In this document: piece by piece, positions 9,785 to 17,530 of the stretch
Numbering within the stretch: position 1 is the stretch's first letter
Layout of the letters: the number at the start of each line of letters is the position of its first letter
Origin: Verrucomicrobiota bacterium
Lineage (GTDB): Bacteria > Verrucomicrobiota > Verrucomicrobiia > Opitutales > Oceanipulchritudinaceae
NCBI GenBank assembly: GCA_021208135.1
Contig: JAJOKB010000119.1
Location: 1-36,374 of the forward strand
Length of the DNA stretch: 36,374 nucleotides
Direction: 5' to 3'
The notes under the pieces: model-generated
Told to the model about the DNA's origin: nothing
Databases searched by the model: none
Seen by the model: only the letters and a program-made list of their open reading frames with translations
Translations under genes and position numbers: made by a program

Positions 9785-12700
9785 CTATTGGCAGGCTTCA
9801 CACTCTTCGCCGCGCAGCATAGCCTCGATCGAACAGGCTTTGATCTCCGCTTCTGTTGCCACTTTTTTCTGCGCGGGGGCTGCTGATTCCTGTTTGAGAG
9901 ACACCGTCGCTTTTTCGATATTCGACGCTCCCAATGTGCGCAAATAGTAGGTGGTCTTCAGCCCCTTGCGCCAAGCGGCACGATACATATGCGACAAGGT
10001 CTTCATGTCCGGGGCCGCCAGCCACAGGTTAACTGATTGGCTTTGATCAATCCATTTTTGACGCCGCGCCGCAGCTTCAATTACCCAATCATAAGGAACC
10101 TCAAAGGCAGTCAGGTACCGCAGGCGCAAATCTTCAGGGATATCGGCAATCTTGCTCAGATCTCCGTCAAAATACTTCAGCTGGTCACGAATAGTATCAG
10201 TCCACAAGCCGCGGACTTTCAAGTCGCGCACCAACCAAGCATTCAACACAATGAACTCACCCGAGAGATTGCTTTTCACAAACAGGTTTTTGTAGTTCGG
10301 CTCGATACATGGACTCGATCCCATGATGTTGGAAATCGTCGCAGTGGGAGCAATGGCCAGCACATTGGAATTGCGCATCCCGTGCCGTGCGATTTTGTCC
10401 CGTACCACTGACCAATCCATCTTGCTACCGCGCGGCACTTCAATCGCGACACCACGTTCCTGCTCCAGAATTTCAATCGAATCCTGCGGCAGTAAACCCC
10501 GGCTCCACTTGGAACCGGCATAAGTAGAGTATGTGCCGCGCTCTGAAGCCAGATCGCTGGAAGCTTCGTAGGCATAGTAGGCAATTGCCTCCATAAACTC
10601 GTCGTTAAACTCGACAGCCTCTTGGGAGGCAAAACTCAAACCCTTCAGGAACAAGGCATTCTGCAAGCCCATGACTCCCAAACCAACAGGTCTATGCCTG
10701 CTGTTGGCGGTGCGGGCCGCATCGGTCGGATAAAAGTTGATGTCGATCACATTGTCCAACGCACGCACAGCAACCTGAATGGTATCGCGCAACTTTTCGT
10801 GATCCAGTGAACCATCCGCCAACAGGTGACTCTCAAGAATCACCGACCCAAGATTACAAACCGCAGTCTCGTCTGCACCGGTATTCAGCGTGATCTCTGT
10901 ACACAAGTTTGAACTGTGAATGACACCCGTGTGGTCCTGCGGGTTGCGCAGGTTACAGGGATCCTTGAACGTGATCCATGGGTGCCCGGTCTCGAACAGC
11001 ATTTTCAGCATCTGCTTCCACAGGTCAATGGCAGGCATTTTCTGAGACCAGATTTTGCCTTCATCCGCCAGACGCTCGTAATGCTGGTAACGCTCTTCAA
11101 AAGCTTTGCCATAAAGATCGTGCAAATCAGGGGTCTCGTTGGCCCGGAACAACGACCAATCCTGACGGGATTCCATCCGCTTCATGAATAAATCCGGAAT
11201 CCAGTTGGCGGTATTCATGTCGTGTGTACGCCGACGATCATCACCGGTGTTGCGGCGCAGTTCCAAAAAGTCCAATACATCGTTATGCCAACTCTCCAGA
11301 TAGGCACAGCCCGAACCACGGCGCTTACCGCCTTGGTTGACCGCCACCAATTGGTCATTGTGCATCTTCAAAAAGGGAATGACTCCCTGGCTTTCGCCAT
11401 TGGTGCCTTTAATGTACGATCCGGTACCGCGCACCGACGTCCAGGAACCTCCAAGCCCCCCAGCCCACTTCGACAAAAATGCATTCTCTGCAATGCCGCG
11501 AATCATGATCGATTCAATGCTATCATCCACTTTGTAGAGATAGCAGCTGGAAAGCTGACTGTGCAGGGTTCCCGAATTGAACAAGGTAGGCGTGCTGGAG
11601 CAAAATCTACGACTCTTGTAGAGGTTGTAGAGCCGGGTTACCCAATCATCGCGCTGCTCCTTTTCACGAATAAACAGACCCATGGAAACCCGCATCCAGA
11701 AAAACTGCGGCACTTCCATCCGTCGCACTGGCTTACAGGTTTTGTCTATCAACAGATAGCGATCGTACAGGGTCTGAATGCCCAGATAATCAAAGTCCAG
11801 GTCCGCACTGGGATCCAACGCAGCTGCCAGACGATCCAAATCATAAACTTTCAAAAGTTCAGGGTTCAGTCGTTCGATGCTGACCGCGTGGCGCAAATAT
11901 TGTTTAAAGGCTTTTTGGTGCGCTTCTTTCAAGGCACCTATACCATCTCTCACAATATTCCAGTTGAGCACTTCCTCATAGATAAAGGTCAGCAAAATAC
12001 GACCGGCGAATTTTGCGAAATCGGCATCGCGCTCAATCAATGTCTTGGCGTTGAGAATGATGGTCTTGCGCAGATCCTCCAGCTTCATTTCCGAGTAAAG
12101 AGAACGACGTAATTCAACCTCAATCTCATCCTTGGTCATGCTCAATTCGAGGCCGATCACCGCGTACTCAATGCGCCGGCGCAAATCCACGCCATCCCAG
12201 AACTCGGTCAGTCCATCGGGCATGGTCACCACAATCAGACTGTTTTGCCGATCATCTTCAGTCACCTCGACTTTGCTCTCCTGCTCGCGCAGGTGGCGAC
12301 GGTGGGCACGGTAAAGAATATACGCCTCGGCGACCTTGAAGTGTCCATGACGCATCAGCTCTTCCTGCACAATGTCCTGCACTTCCTCGATGTGAATACG
12401 CGCATGATTGATCCGGCGTACCCGGTCAGCCACACTCTCGGCAACCGCAACCGCAGGCTCGGAATCCAATCCAAGCGTCAGAAATGCCTTGCGCACCGCT
12501 ATCTCCACCTTGTTCGTGTCCCAGGCGACTTCCTGATTATTTCTGCGGATAACCAGTGTTTGGATCGGCAACTCTTCGGTCATATCCCCACCGGCATTTC
12601 GCATCAATAACAAACTCTTGGCCACATCCGGCGCATTGTTCTCAATCAGAGTCTTTTCGATGAGCAAATGTACCTCGCGTTCACTGAGAGTGAGCGCCTT

Positions 12701-13039
12701 GCCAGCCTTGGCCAGCTCAACCATCCGGCGCGCTACCGCACGCGCCACCAAAGCCACGAAAGCCCGATTCTTTTCAGTGAAAATTTTGGACTCCTCTTCG
12801 TCCCTCGACAACAGAAGATTGGTGAGTGCAGCACCAACAGTTTCAGCCACCTGCGCCAAATCAAAATCAACAACGCCAGTATCCATCTGCACCTTAATAG
12901 GTGTTTCATGGGTGGATTCAGGAAAAAGTACGTCGTTTTGTACCAATTCGCGCCAGTTAAACCGGGGAGCACCCAGAGTTCTTTGCGCACTGATGCGCTT
13001 TAAGGCCAGATCAGCCTCGTAGACAGAGTGAGATATCAT
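9785..13039 (-). CDS. nrdA: Class I ribonucleotide reductase large subunit NrdA with multiple N-terminal ATP-cones
   Basis: The large subunit reduces ribonucleoside diphosphates using a radical delivered by NrdB. At 1084 residues it is much longer than E. coli NrdA (about 760) and close to chlamydial NrdA. About 370 N-terminal residues hold cone-like units: one near residues 50-150, a clear one at about 160-255 (LVIRRNNQEVAWDTNKVEIA) and a third at about 270-370. The catalytic core has the redox cysteines in QLSSCYLYKV and ETAVCNLGS, the radical cysteine with its Asn and Glu in SSNLCTEITLNT, the PTATISNIMG loop, the radical-transfer tyrosine pair in TTYYLRT, and a C-terminal thioredoxin-reactive pair in EECEACQ. 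It lies 30 bases after nrdB on the same strand and is surely cotranscribed. Confidence 0.96.
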   Translation of the reverse strand: MISHSVYEADLALKRISAQRTLGAPRFNWRELVQNDVLFPESTHETPIKVQMDTGVVDFDLAQVAETVGAALTNLLLSRDEEESKIFTEKNRAFVALVARAVARRMVELAKAGKALTLSEREVHLLIEKTLIENNAPDVAKSLLLMRNAGGDMTEELPIQTLVIRRNNQEVAWDTNKVEIAVRKAFLTLGLDSEPAVAVAESVADRVRRINHARIHIEEVQDIVQEELMRHGHFKVAEAYILYRAHRRHLREQESKVEVTEDDRQNSLIVVTMPDGLTEFWDGVDLRRRIEYAVIGLELSMTKDEIEVELRRSLYSEMKLEDLRKTIILNAKTLIERDADFAKFAGRILLTFIYEEVLNWNIVRDGIGALKEAHQKAFKQYLRHAVSIERLNPELLKVYDLDRLAAALDPSADLDFDYLGIQTLYDRYLLIDKTCKPVRRMEVPQFFWMRVSMGLFIREKEQRDDWVTRLYNLYKSRRFCSSTPTLFNSGTLHSQLSSCYLYKVDDSIESIMIRGIAENAFLSKWAGGLGGSWTSVRGTGSYIKGTNGESQGVIPFLKMHNDQLVAVNQGGKRRGSGCAYLESWHNDVLDFLELRRNTGDDRRRTHDMNTANWIPDLFMKRMESRQDWSLFRANETPDLHDLYGKAFEERYQHYERLADEGKIWSQKMPAIDLWKQMLKMLFETGHPWITFKDPCNLRNPQDHTGVIHSSNLCTEITLNTGADETAVCNLGSVILESHLLADGSLDHEKLRDTIQVAVRALDNVIDINFYPTDAARTANSRHRPVGLGVMGLQNALFLKGLSFASQEAVEFNDEFMEAIAYYAYEASSDLASERGTYSTYAGSKWSRGLLPQDSIEILEQERGVAIEVPRGSKMDWSVVRDKIARHGMRNSNVLAIAPTATISNIMGSSPCIEPNYKNLFVKSNLSGEFIVLNAWLVRDLKVRGLWTDTIRDQLKYFDGDLSKIADIPEDLRLRYLTAFEVPYDWVIEAAARRQKWIDQSQSVNLWLAAPDMKTLSHMYRAAWRKGLKTTYYLRTLGASNIEKATVSLKQESAAPAQKKVATEAEIKACSIEAMLRGEECEACQ

Positions 13040-13069
13040 AGTTTGGTTCGTTTGGAGTTAGCGATGGGG

Positions 13070-14163
13070 TCAAAGTTCATCATCATCCACCACGCCCAGA
13101 GCACTGGACTTTTGGTATTCGGTAACCCGGCCTTCAAAAAAGTTTTGTTCCTTTTTAATATCCATCATCTCCGCCAACCAGGGAAGAGGATTCTGGACTC
13201 CGGGATGGAGGTGTGGCAATCCGACGCCTTCAAGACGACGATCGGCAATATAGTCGATGTATTGGGTAAATTCCTGCGCACTCAAGCCAACGGCATTCAC
13301 CGGCAGACAATCCAAAATGAATTCCTTCTCCAGCTGAATGGCTTCTTTCATCAACTCCAATAACTCAGCCTGGAATGCTTCCGTCCAGATTTCCGGATTC
13401 TCGTCCACCAGATCAAGGAACAGGTGCTTGAACAAGGCAATATGATTGGATTCGTCGCGCAGGGTGTAACGGAACATCTGTCCAATACCAGGGAATTTAT
13501 TTTGGCGGTACAAACTGAGAACCATGCCAAACAAACCATAGAATTGCGTGCCCTCCATGCACTGCCCAAACAAAAAATATGTTTTTGGCCAGCGCCTGCT
13601 TGTTTTTCCAAAGTGGTCAGATCCAAATCACGACGCAATCCACGGCTGTTGTTCACCACCAACGAATTTTTGCGCTTGATAGTCGGAATATCCTCAAACA
13701 TCGCCTCACATTCGTGAGGATTCAATCCAAGTGAACTGATCATGTACACCAGACTGTCGGCATGAATGTTTTCCTCATGCGCATGCCGCCCTAACACCAA
13801 CTTCAATTCGGGCGCAGTGACCAACTCACGGGTAACGTGCATGATGTTGTCTCCCACTATCCCTTCCGCTGCACTGAAGTATCCAATGGCCATTTTGATG
13901 ATCCAACGATCGATTTCGGTGATGGCTCCACTCGTGTCCCGCCATTGCTCCACATCCTTCTGCATGGGCACGTCTTCCGGCTCCCAATGATTGGCCTTCA
14001 TCGTCTTGTACAACTCATAGGCCCATTGATACTTCAAGGGCAGAATATTGAAAAACATGGTATCGCGACCATTGATGATCCGCTTTGCAGCATAGGCTTC
14101 CTCAGCCTTGCTGCGGTCAAGAGTGAAGGACTTGTTGCCAATCGTGTAGACTTTGGTTTCCAT
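13070..14163 (-). CDS. nrdB: Class Ic-like ribonucleotide reductase small subunit NrdB (Leu at the radical-Tyr position), frameshifted
   Basis: NrdB makes and stores the oxidant that starts catalysis in NrdA. The metal ligands visible are Glu100 (FSAAEGIVGDN), Glu131 and His134 (HEENIH), the Glu in CMEGTQFYG, and Glu and His in RDESNHIALF. Four residues after His134, where E. coli has the radical Tyr122, there is Leu138 (codon 13750-13752). The first ligand is Glu rather than Asp, and the stretch resembles the chlamydial Mn/Fe protein, which has Phe at this position. The frame breaks between 13565 and 13612, after TTLEKQA; the continuation reads FGQCMEGTQFYGLFG. One missing base, or two extra bases (for example one in GGCG and one in a six-T run, giving LAKNIFLFGQ), would repair it to about 364 residues. 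The break is downstream of Leu138, so that call is not affected. Confidence 0.93.
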
Positions 14164-14239
14164 TGGATAAAGTTGAATTAAGACAAGTGTTAGATACTCA
14201 ACGGCATACGCACGTTGTGTGAGAAAAAATCAGCAGACA

Positions 14240-14255
14240 CCACAAGATGTAGTGG
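14240..14255. promoter_or_regulatory. NrdR box, downstream member of a tandem pair
   Basis: The 16 bases CCACAAGATGTAGTGG match the NrdR consensus acaCwAtATaTwGtgt at 12 positions, keep the central AT, and sit inside the inverted repeat ACCAC/GTGGT. The box lies just downstream of the proposed -10 of the nrdBA promoter. Its centre is 32 bp, about three helical turns, from the second box. Confidence 0.8.
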
Positions 14256-14260
14256 TATCT

Positions 14261-14290
14261 ATAACAGAGGCACACAATATCTGGTGTCAA
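14261..14290 (-). promoter_or_regulatory. Sigma-70 promoter of nrdB-nrdA
   Basis: On the minus strand there is a perfect TTGACA (14285-14290), an 18-base spacer and TGTTAT (14261-14266). Transcription would start near 14254, leaving a leader of about 90 bases before nrdB. One NrdR box overlaps the -35 and spacer and the other covers the start site, so NrdR binding should block RNA polymerase. Confidence 0.65.
14272..14287. promoter_or_regulatory. NrdR box, upstream member of a tandem pair
   Basis: The 16 bases ACACAATATCTGGTGT match the NrdR consensus acaCwAtATaTwGtgt at 14 positions. The box overlaps the -35 hexamer and spacer of the nrdBA promoter. NrdR, a zinc-finger/ATP-cone repressor of ribonucleotide reductase genes, typically binds two boxes about three turns apart, as here. 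Confidence 0.87.
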
Positions 14291-14355
14291 CGGCTAAGAA
14301 CAATTCAGGCAAACTTTGTTTTCACTTAGCAGTTTTTTTAGCGTTTCAGGCACCC

Positions 14356-15330
14356 TCAGAATTCACGCAACTGACCACGGTATTGCTGTACCAATCGCCG
14401 CACTTGGCCCCGATCCCGCTCCTCCATGCCAAAGGCCACGAAGTGGATTCGTGGCGTCGGACGCCCGCGACTCAAACGCTCCACCAACGAAAAAACCTCT
14501 GCCCACGGAACATCCTCGCCTCCCCTGCCCCGACTGCGCTGAAAACTCCCGTCCGACAGGATCACCACAACATCTGGCGCGGGATCCAATCGCATCGCCT
14601 GACTCAATACCGCTTCTATGCCATCCGGGTGATCCTGACGCCAACCAGAGCCCGACCGACCATCCGTACGGAAGGAGCGCAGCAACCATTCATTTGCCGC
14701 TCGCTTGTTAGAGACCGTTGCCGGTACCAGGTAATCCCGAAAGGTGTCATACCTCCGCGAAAATTGAATCAGTCCAAATAACGTATTCGCGTTCAGACCT
14801 TCTATCAGCCTCTGCGTCTCTGCCCGCATCTGCAGCATGCCGCCACCGCTGCTCTCAACTTTCCGCACCACGGATGCAGATACATCAAAGGCAATCACAA
14901 TGCGCGTTGCCTGATCACGAATGCCATAAAATTGAATATCGGATGTTCCCCCCAGGCCTCCTTGCATGCCTCCCAACAAACCAGATTGACCCAACAGCGT
15001 CGTCATCTGACTCATGTGCAGGCTGTCACCAAAAGAATCGATCGCATCCATCCCTTCCGGTAATGCCACACTCCCAGGCATCAAAACTTCACTCAAAATA
15101 GGTCGACTGGAACTCGCTCCACCAGCAGCCCTGTTAAACTCCATCTGCGCCGCTCTTTTCTCCAACCTTTGCTCCGGCAAGGCTATTCCCACCGGCGCCT
15201 TGAACTCGACTTCGCTCCGCAGCGCCGGACCCACCACCCCAATCCATAACGAAACAAGCACTATACAAACCTGCATCACGCCGGCACAGACTAATGCTTT
15301 CCCATATCGCACAAAAAATAACTTAAACAT
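14356..15330 (-). CDS. Membrane-anchored von Willebrand factor A-domain protein
   Basis: The protein has 324 residues. A single N-terminal hydrophobic segment (about residues 10-34, VCAGVMQVCIVLVSLWIGVV) acts as an uncleaved anchor or signal. Next come a low-complexity linker of about 100 residues, rich in Gly, Ser and Met (LLGGMQGGLGG), and a VWA domain from about residue 140. The metal-binding MIDAS motif is visible as FDVSASV (Asp149, Ser151, Ser153), with a later VVILSDGS. This fold binds protein partners through a divalent metal. No AAA ATPase, TonB/ExbBD or batABCD partner is adjacent, so the role is unknown. It lies downstream of the small exported proteins on the same strand, but a terminator at 15378-15406 separates it from them. 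Confidence 0.8.
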   Translation of the reverse strand: MFKLFFVRYGKALVCAGVMQVCIVLVSLWIGVVGPALRSEVEFKAPVGIALPEQRLEKRAAQMEFNRAAGGASSSRPILSEVLMPGSVALPEGMDAIDSFGDSLHMSQMTTLLGQSGLLGGMQGGLGGTSDIQFYGIRDQATRIVIAFDVSASVVRKVESSGGGMLQMRAETQRLIEGLNANTLFGLIQFSRRYDTFRDYLVPATVSNKRAANEWLLRSFRTDGRSGSGWRQDHPDGIEAVLSQAMRLDPAPDVVVILSDGSFQRSRGRGGEDVPWAEVFSLVERLSRGRPTPRIHFVAFGMEERDRGQVRRLVQQYRGQLREF

Positions 15331-15377
15331 GGTAAGCTAAAAAACAATCAAAACCCGCCCCGTCAAGGCTGAGTGCA

Positions 15378-15406
15378 CAAAAAAGCACCTGCTTTACGGC
15401 AGGTGC
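15378..15406 (-). terminator. Rho-independent terminator after the 15436-15897 gene
   Basis: An 8-bp perfect stem GCACCTGC/GCAGGTGC (15385-15392 with 15399-15406), a 6-base loop, and a T run on the minus strand (A run at 15379-15384). The stem core CACCTGC/GCAGGTG is the same as in the terminator at 15989-16018, as expected from duplication of a gene together with its terminator. Confidence 0.85.
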
Positions 15407-15435
15407 CTGAAAACGAATAATCTCTCAAAAGCTGT

Positions 15436-15897
15436 TTAATTTGGACTAATCGGCTGAAAATCAGCGTGATTTTCAGTGATTATAACAGGAGGAAGTAAAC
15501 TAGAGCCTCTTCTGGTTTGCAATATCGTCACAGAGGATCTCGCTGTTGGCGGTATTAACTCAATAGAGGTAATGGATGCTGCTGTACTACGCAGTTGAGC
15601 AGCCAACTGAGGTGAACCAGTCATGTCGGATAATGTCGGTGAACGAAGCGTCAAACTACTGGCTGAAACAGTGGCAGTACTTTGGTAAATGCGATTGGGT
15701 GCAAGGCTGTAAGGATTTCCCACAACCACGGCAAGAACCTCACCACTCTCGCTCATCAATACGGTCGCAAAACCATTGAATACAAGGAAGACAGGGACGT
15801 CCTCGGCTTCCACTTCTTCAGCAGCAAGAACTTGTGCGGTGAAGGCAGGAAGCAAAAAGAAAGCTGACAGAAGAAGCAATATCTTTTGGAATTTCAT
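15436..15897 (-). CDS. Small exported protein, paralogue of the 16053-16517 gene
   Basis: The protein has 153 residues, beginning MKFQKILLLLSAFFLLPAF, a strong Sec signal peptide cleaved near LAAEE. The mature form starts with an acidic stretch (EEVEAEDVP), then a hydrophobic stretch with VFLVFNGFATVLM and VLAVVVGNPYSLAP, and a Ser/Thr-rich C-terminal part (RSTAASITSIELIPPTARSS). It aligns with its upstream neighbour almost end to end, including the xxFNG, LAVV(V/T)GNPY and IPxTAR(S/A)SV signatures. I do not recognise the family. No lipobox, cysteine pair or catalytic motif is visible. The protein could be a cell-surface or periplasmic component (inference). Confidence 0.72.
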   Translation of the reverse strand: MKFQKILLLLSAFFLLPAFTAQVLAAEEVEAEDVPVFLVFNGFATVLMSESGEVLAVVVGNPYSLAPNRIYQSTATVSASSLTLRSPTLSDMTGSPQLAAQLRSTAASITSIELIPPTARSSVTILQTRRGSSLLPPVIITENHADFQPISPN

Positions 15898-15988
15898 AGA
15901 TTTACCTTAATTGAGGTCTCCAACAAAGCACTAATCCTGTTCCAAGTCAACGGCGAATTCGTGGTCGCAAAACCACCACACTACATGA

Positions 15989-16018
15989 CAAAAAAAACAC
16001 CTGCAATGACGCAGGTGT
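15989..16018 (-). terminator. Rho-independent terminator after the 16053-16517 gene
   Basis: An 8-bp perfect stem ACACCTGC/GCAGGTGT (15997-16004 with 16011-16018), loop AATGAC, and a T run on the minus strand (A run at 15989-15997). It is a near copy of the terminator after the paralogous gene. Confidence 0.85.
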
Positions 16019-16052
16019 CGTAGGCTGGGTTACCAGCGGTGAAAGGCAGTAC

Positions 16053-16517
16053 TCAGTTAGGGCTGGGCACCGGCGCGAGAACATCAGCAGTAGTTGTGCT
16101 GGTGACAATCGCTGCAGGCAGGAGCAATCCATCCTGGCGCGTAACAATGACAGATGCCCGGGCGGTAGCCGGAATAGCGGCTTGTGTAGTAATGCTGGCT
16201 GCCAATTGTACCGCTTGCGCAACTACCGAGGGAGCCGGAAGCACAGCTGCGGAAGAAGGTGGACGTAAAACCAGACTGTTAGCGGAAATCGAAGCGACTG
16301 CTGCAGCAGGTTGACCCTGAGTCAGACCGTAAGGATTGCCGGTCACCACAGCAAGAACAACGAGATCGTTGTCCATGACGACAGTGTAAGTGCCGTTGAA
16401 CACCATAATAACGGCGACTTCTTCGGCTTCTTCCTCTTCAGCGGCAACTGCCTGAGCAGCAAAGGCTGGAAGTAGGAAACAAGCTGACAATAAGAGGAAT
16501 AATTTTTTAATTTTCAT
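16053..16517 (-). CDS. Small exported protein, paralogue of the 15436-15897 gene
   Basis: The start is the ATG at 16517 (MKIKKLFLLLSACFLLPAF), chosen because it matches the start of the paralogue; an ATG at 16526 would add MSH. A Sec signal peptide ends near VAAEE. The mature form is acidic at first (EEEEAEEVA), then VIMVFNGTYTVVM, VVLAVVTGNPYGLT and an Ala/Val-rich C-terminal region. It has 154 residues with no known domain. The shared layout with the next gene (signal, acidic patch, FNG, GNPY, IPATARASV) and the near-identical terminators show a tandem duplication. The copies have diverged widely at residue level, so the duplication is not recent. Confidence 0.72.
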   Translation of the reverse strand: MKIKKLFLLLSACFLLPAFAAQAVAAEEEEAEEVAVIMVFNGTYTVVMDNDLVVLAVVTGNPYGLTQGQPAAAVASISANSLVLRPPSSAAVLPAPSVVAQAVQLAASITTQAAIPATARASVIVTRQDGLLLPAAIVTSTTTADVLAPVPSPN

Positions 16518-16609
16518 ATGAGACATCGTTGAAAGGAATTTAGGAAACCCTCATTTGGGGAGCAAGTCAATGGATAATTCTTGTTAAAGAGTATATTTAT
16601 GCAAACTGT

Positions 16610-17134
16610 TCAGTTGGAGTTTCCACGAAAGGAGTTCCAGGCTGCGAGGGCATCCTGACTTTGACTGCTTGGCTGCGCATTCAAATCGCGCCAGACAACG
16701 CGCCCTTCGTAAACAAGGAAAGTTTGCCGTCTGAAACCCATCCCCAGAATGGTGCCCACCCCAAAAGCATTGCCCAACTCCCGCTGGCGATCGGAAATCA
16801 GGTCGAAAGGCAGCTCCTCCTCTTCCTTAAATCTGCGCAAGGCATCCAGGTCATCAGTGCTAACGCCCAGAATGGTCATTCCGACCTTTTGCACAGCATC
16901 AAAATTATCGCGCAAATTACACGCCTGAATCGTGCAACCACGGGTACTGGCACGCGGATAAAAATACAAGAGCACAGGCCCCCGAGCATAGATTTCGCCC
17001 AACTGAACCCGCTGTCCAGTCTGCAAGGTCACACTCAAATCAGGTGCCTCAGCACCGACCTCCAGGGCGTTGCTGCCAAAAAGTGGAAAGGTAAATGCAC
17101 TCATAATAACGAACAGTAAGAATTTCATATTCAA
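16610..17134 (-). CDS. Exported BCP/PrxQ-type peroxiredoxin
   Basis: The family reduces peroxides with a thiol. The motif YFYPRASTRGCTIQAC carries the peroxidatic Cys67 and, five residues later, the resolving Cys72, the spacing of BCP-type atypical 2-Cys enzymes. The rest of the thioredoxin-like fold is present (GAEAPDLSVTL, ILGVSTDDLDALRRF, LPFDLISDRQREL, RQTFLVYEGRVVWRDL). Unlike usual cytoplasmic BCP, it starts with a signal peptide (MKFLLFVIMSAFTFPLFGSNA), so it should act outside the cytoplasm. Two start codons lie close together (17134 and 17128). The length of 174 residues is normal once the signal is allowed for. It stands alone, with no thioredoxin gene adjacent. Confidence 0.9.
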   Translation of the reverse strand: MNMKFLLFVIMSAFTFPLFGSNALEVGAEAPDLSVTLQTGQRVQLGEIYARGPVLLYFYPRASTRGCTIQACNLRDNFDAVQKVGMTILGVSTDDLDALRRFKEEEELPFDLISDRQRELGNAFGVGTILGMGFRRQTFLVYEGRVVWRDLNAQPSSQSQDALAAWNSFRGNSN

Positions 17135-17418
17135 TCCAACCTAGATCAAACTTTGCCCCAACGCAAATCACAACAAACCATGAACCTGATGCACCGCGTC
17201 GAATCCTAAGCATCACGCGGACACAACCCAAGTTCCAATCGCAATTCCAAACGGGAAGCCCCGGCCGGGACATCCGTTTGAGAGGGAAGCAAACTGTTTA
17301 GCCAGAATTCATTTAGATCACCATCCCGCACCAAAAGCCCGTGATTCAGGAATAGCATCAACGCATGAATTTGTGATTGACGGCAACGATCACCCGTCCT
17401 TTAGTCCCATCCCTTTAA

Positions 17419-17509
17419 GGAGAGGTGACAGAGTGGCCGAATGTGCACGATTGGAAATCGTGTGTACCCCACAAGGGTACCGAGGGTTCGAATCCCTCTC
17501 TCTCCGCCA
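17419..17509 (+). tRNA. tRNA-Ser(GGA)
   Basis: A class II tRNA of 91 bases including an encoded CCA (17507-17509). The acceptor stem GGAGAGG pairs with TCTCTCC (one G-U), the anticodon stem CACGA/TCGTG encloses the loop TTGGAAA with anticodon GGA, there is a long variable arm, and the T arm carries GGTTCGAATCC. It reads serine codons UCC and UCU. Confidence 0.95.
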
Positions 17510-17530
17510 TTTTTATGTCAAGAACCCGAA

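Noticed and set aside
11222-12112. Long open frame antisense to nrdA (296 codons, plus strand)
   Set aside because: It lies wholly opposite the strongly conserved nrdA frame, has a His/Gln-rich composition typical of a complementary reading, and shows no domain.
15960-15980. Small GTGGT/ACCAC inverted repeat just before the second terminator
   Set aside because: Only five base pairs with no supporting context; likely chance.
17376-17418. Promoter of tRNA-Ser (TTGACG with a weak -10)
   Set aside because: The -10 candidate TTAGTC is too poor to claim.
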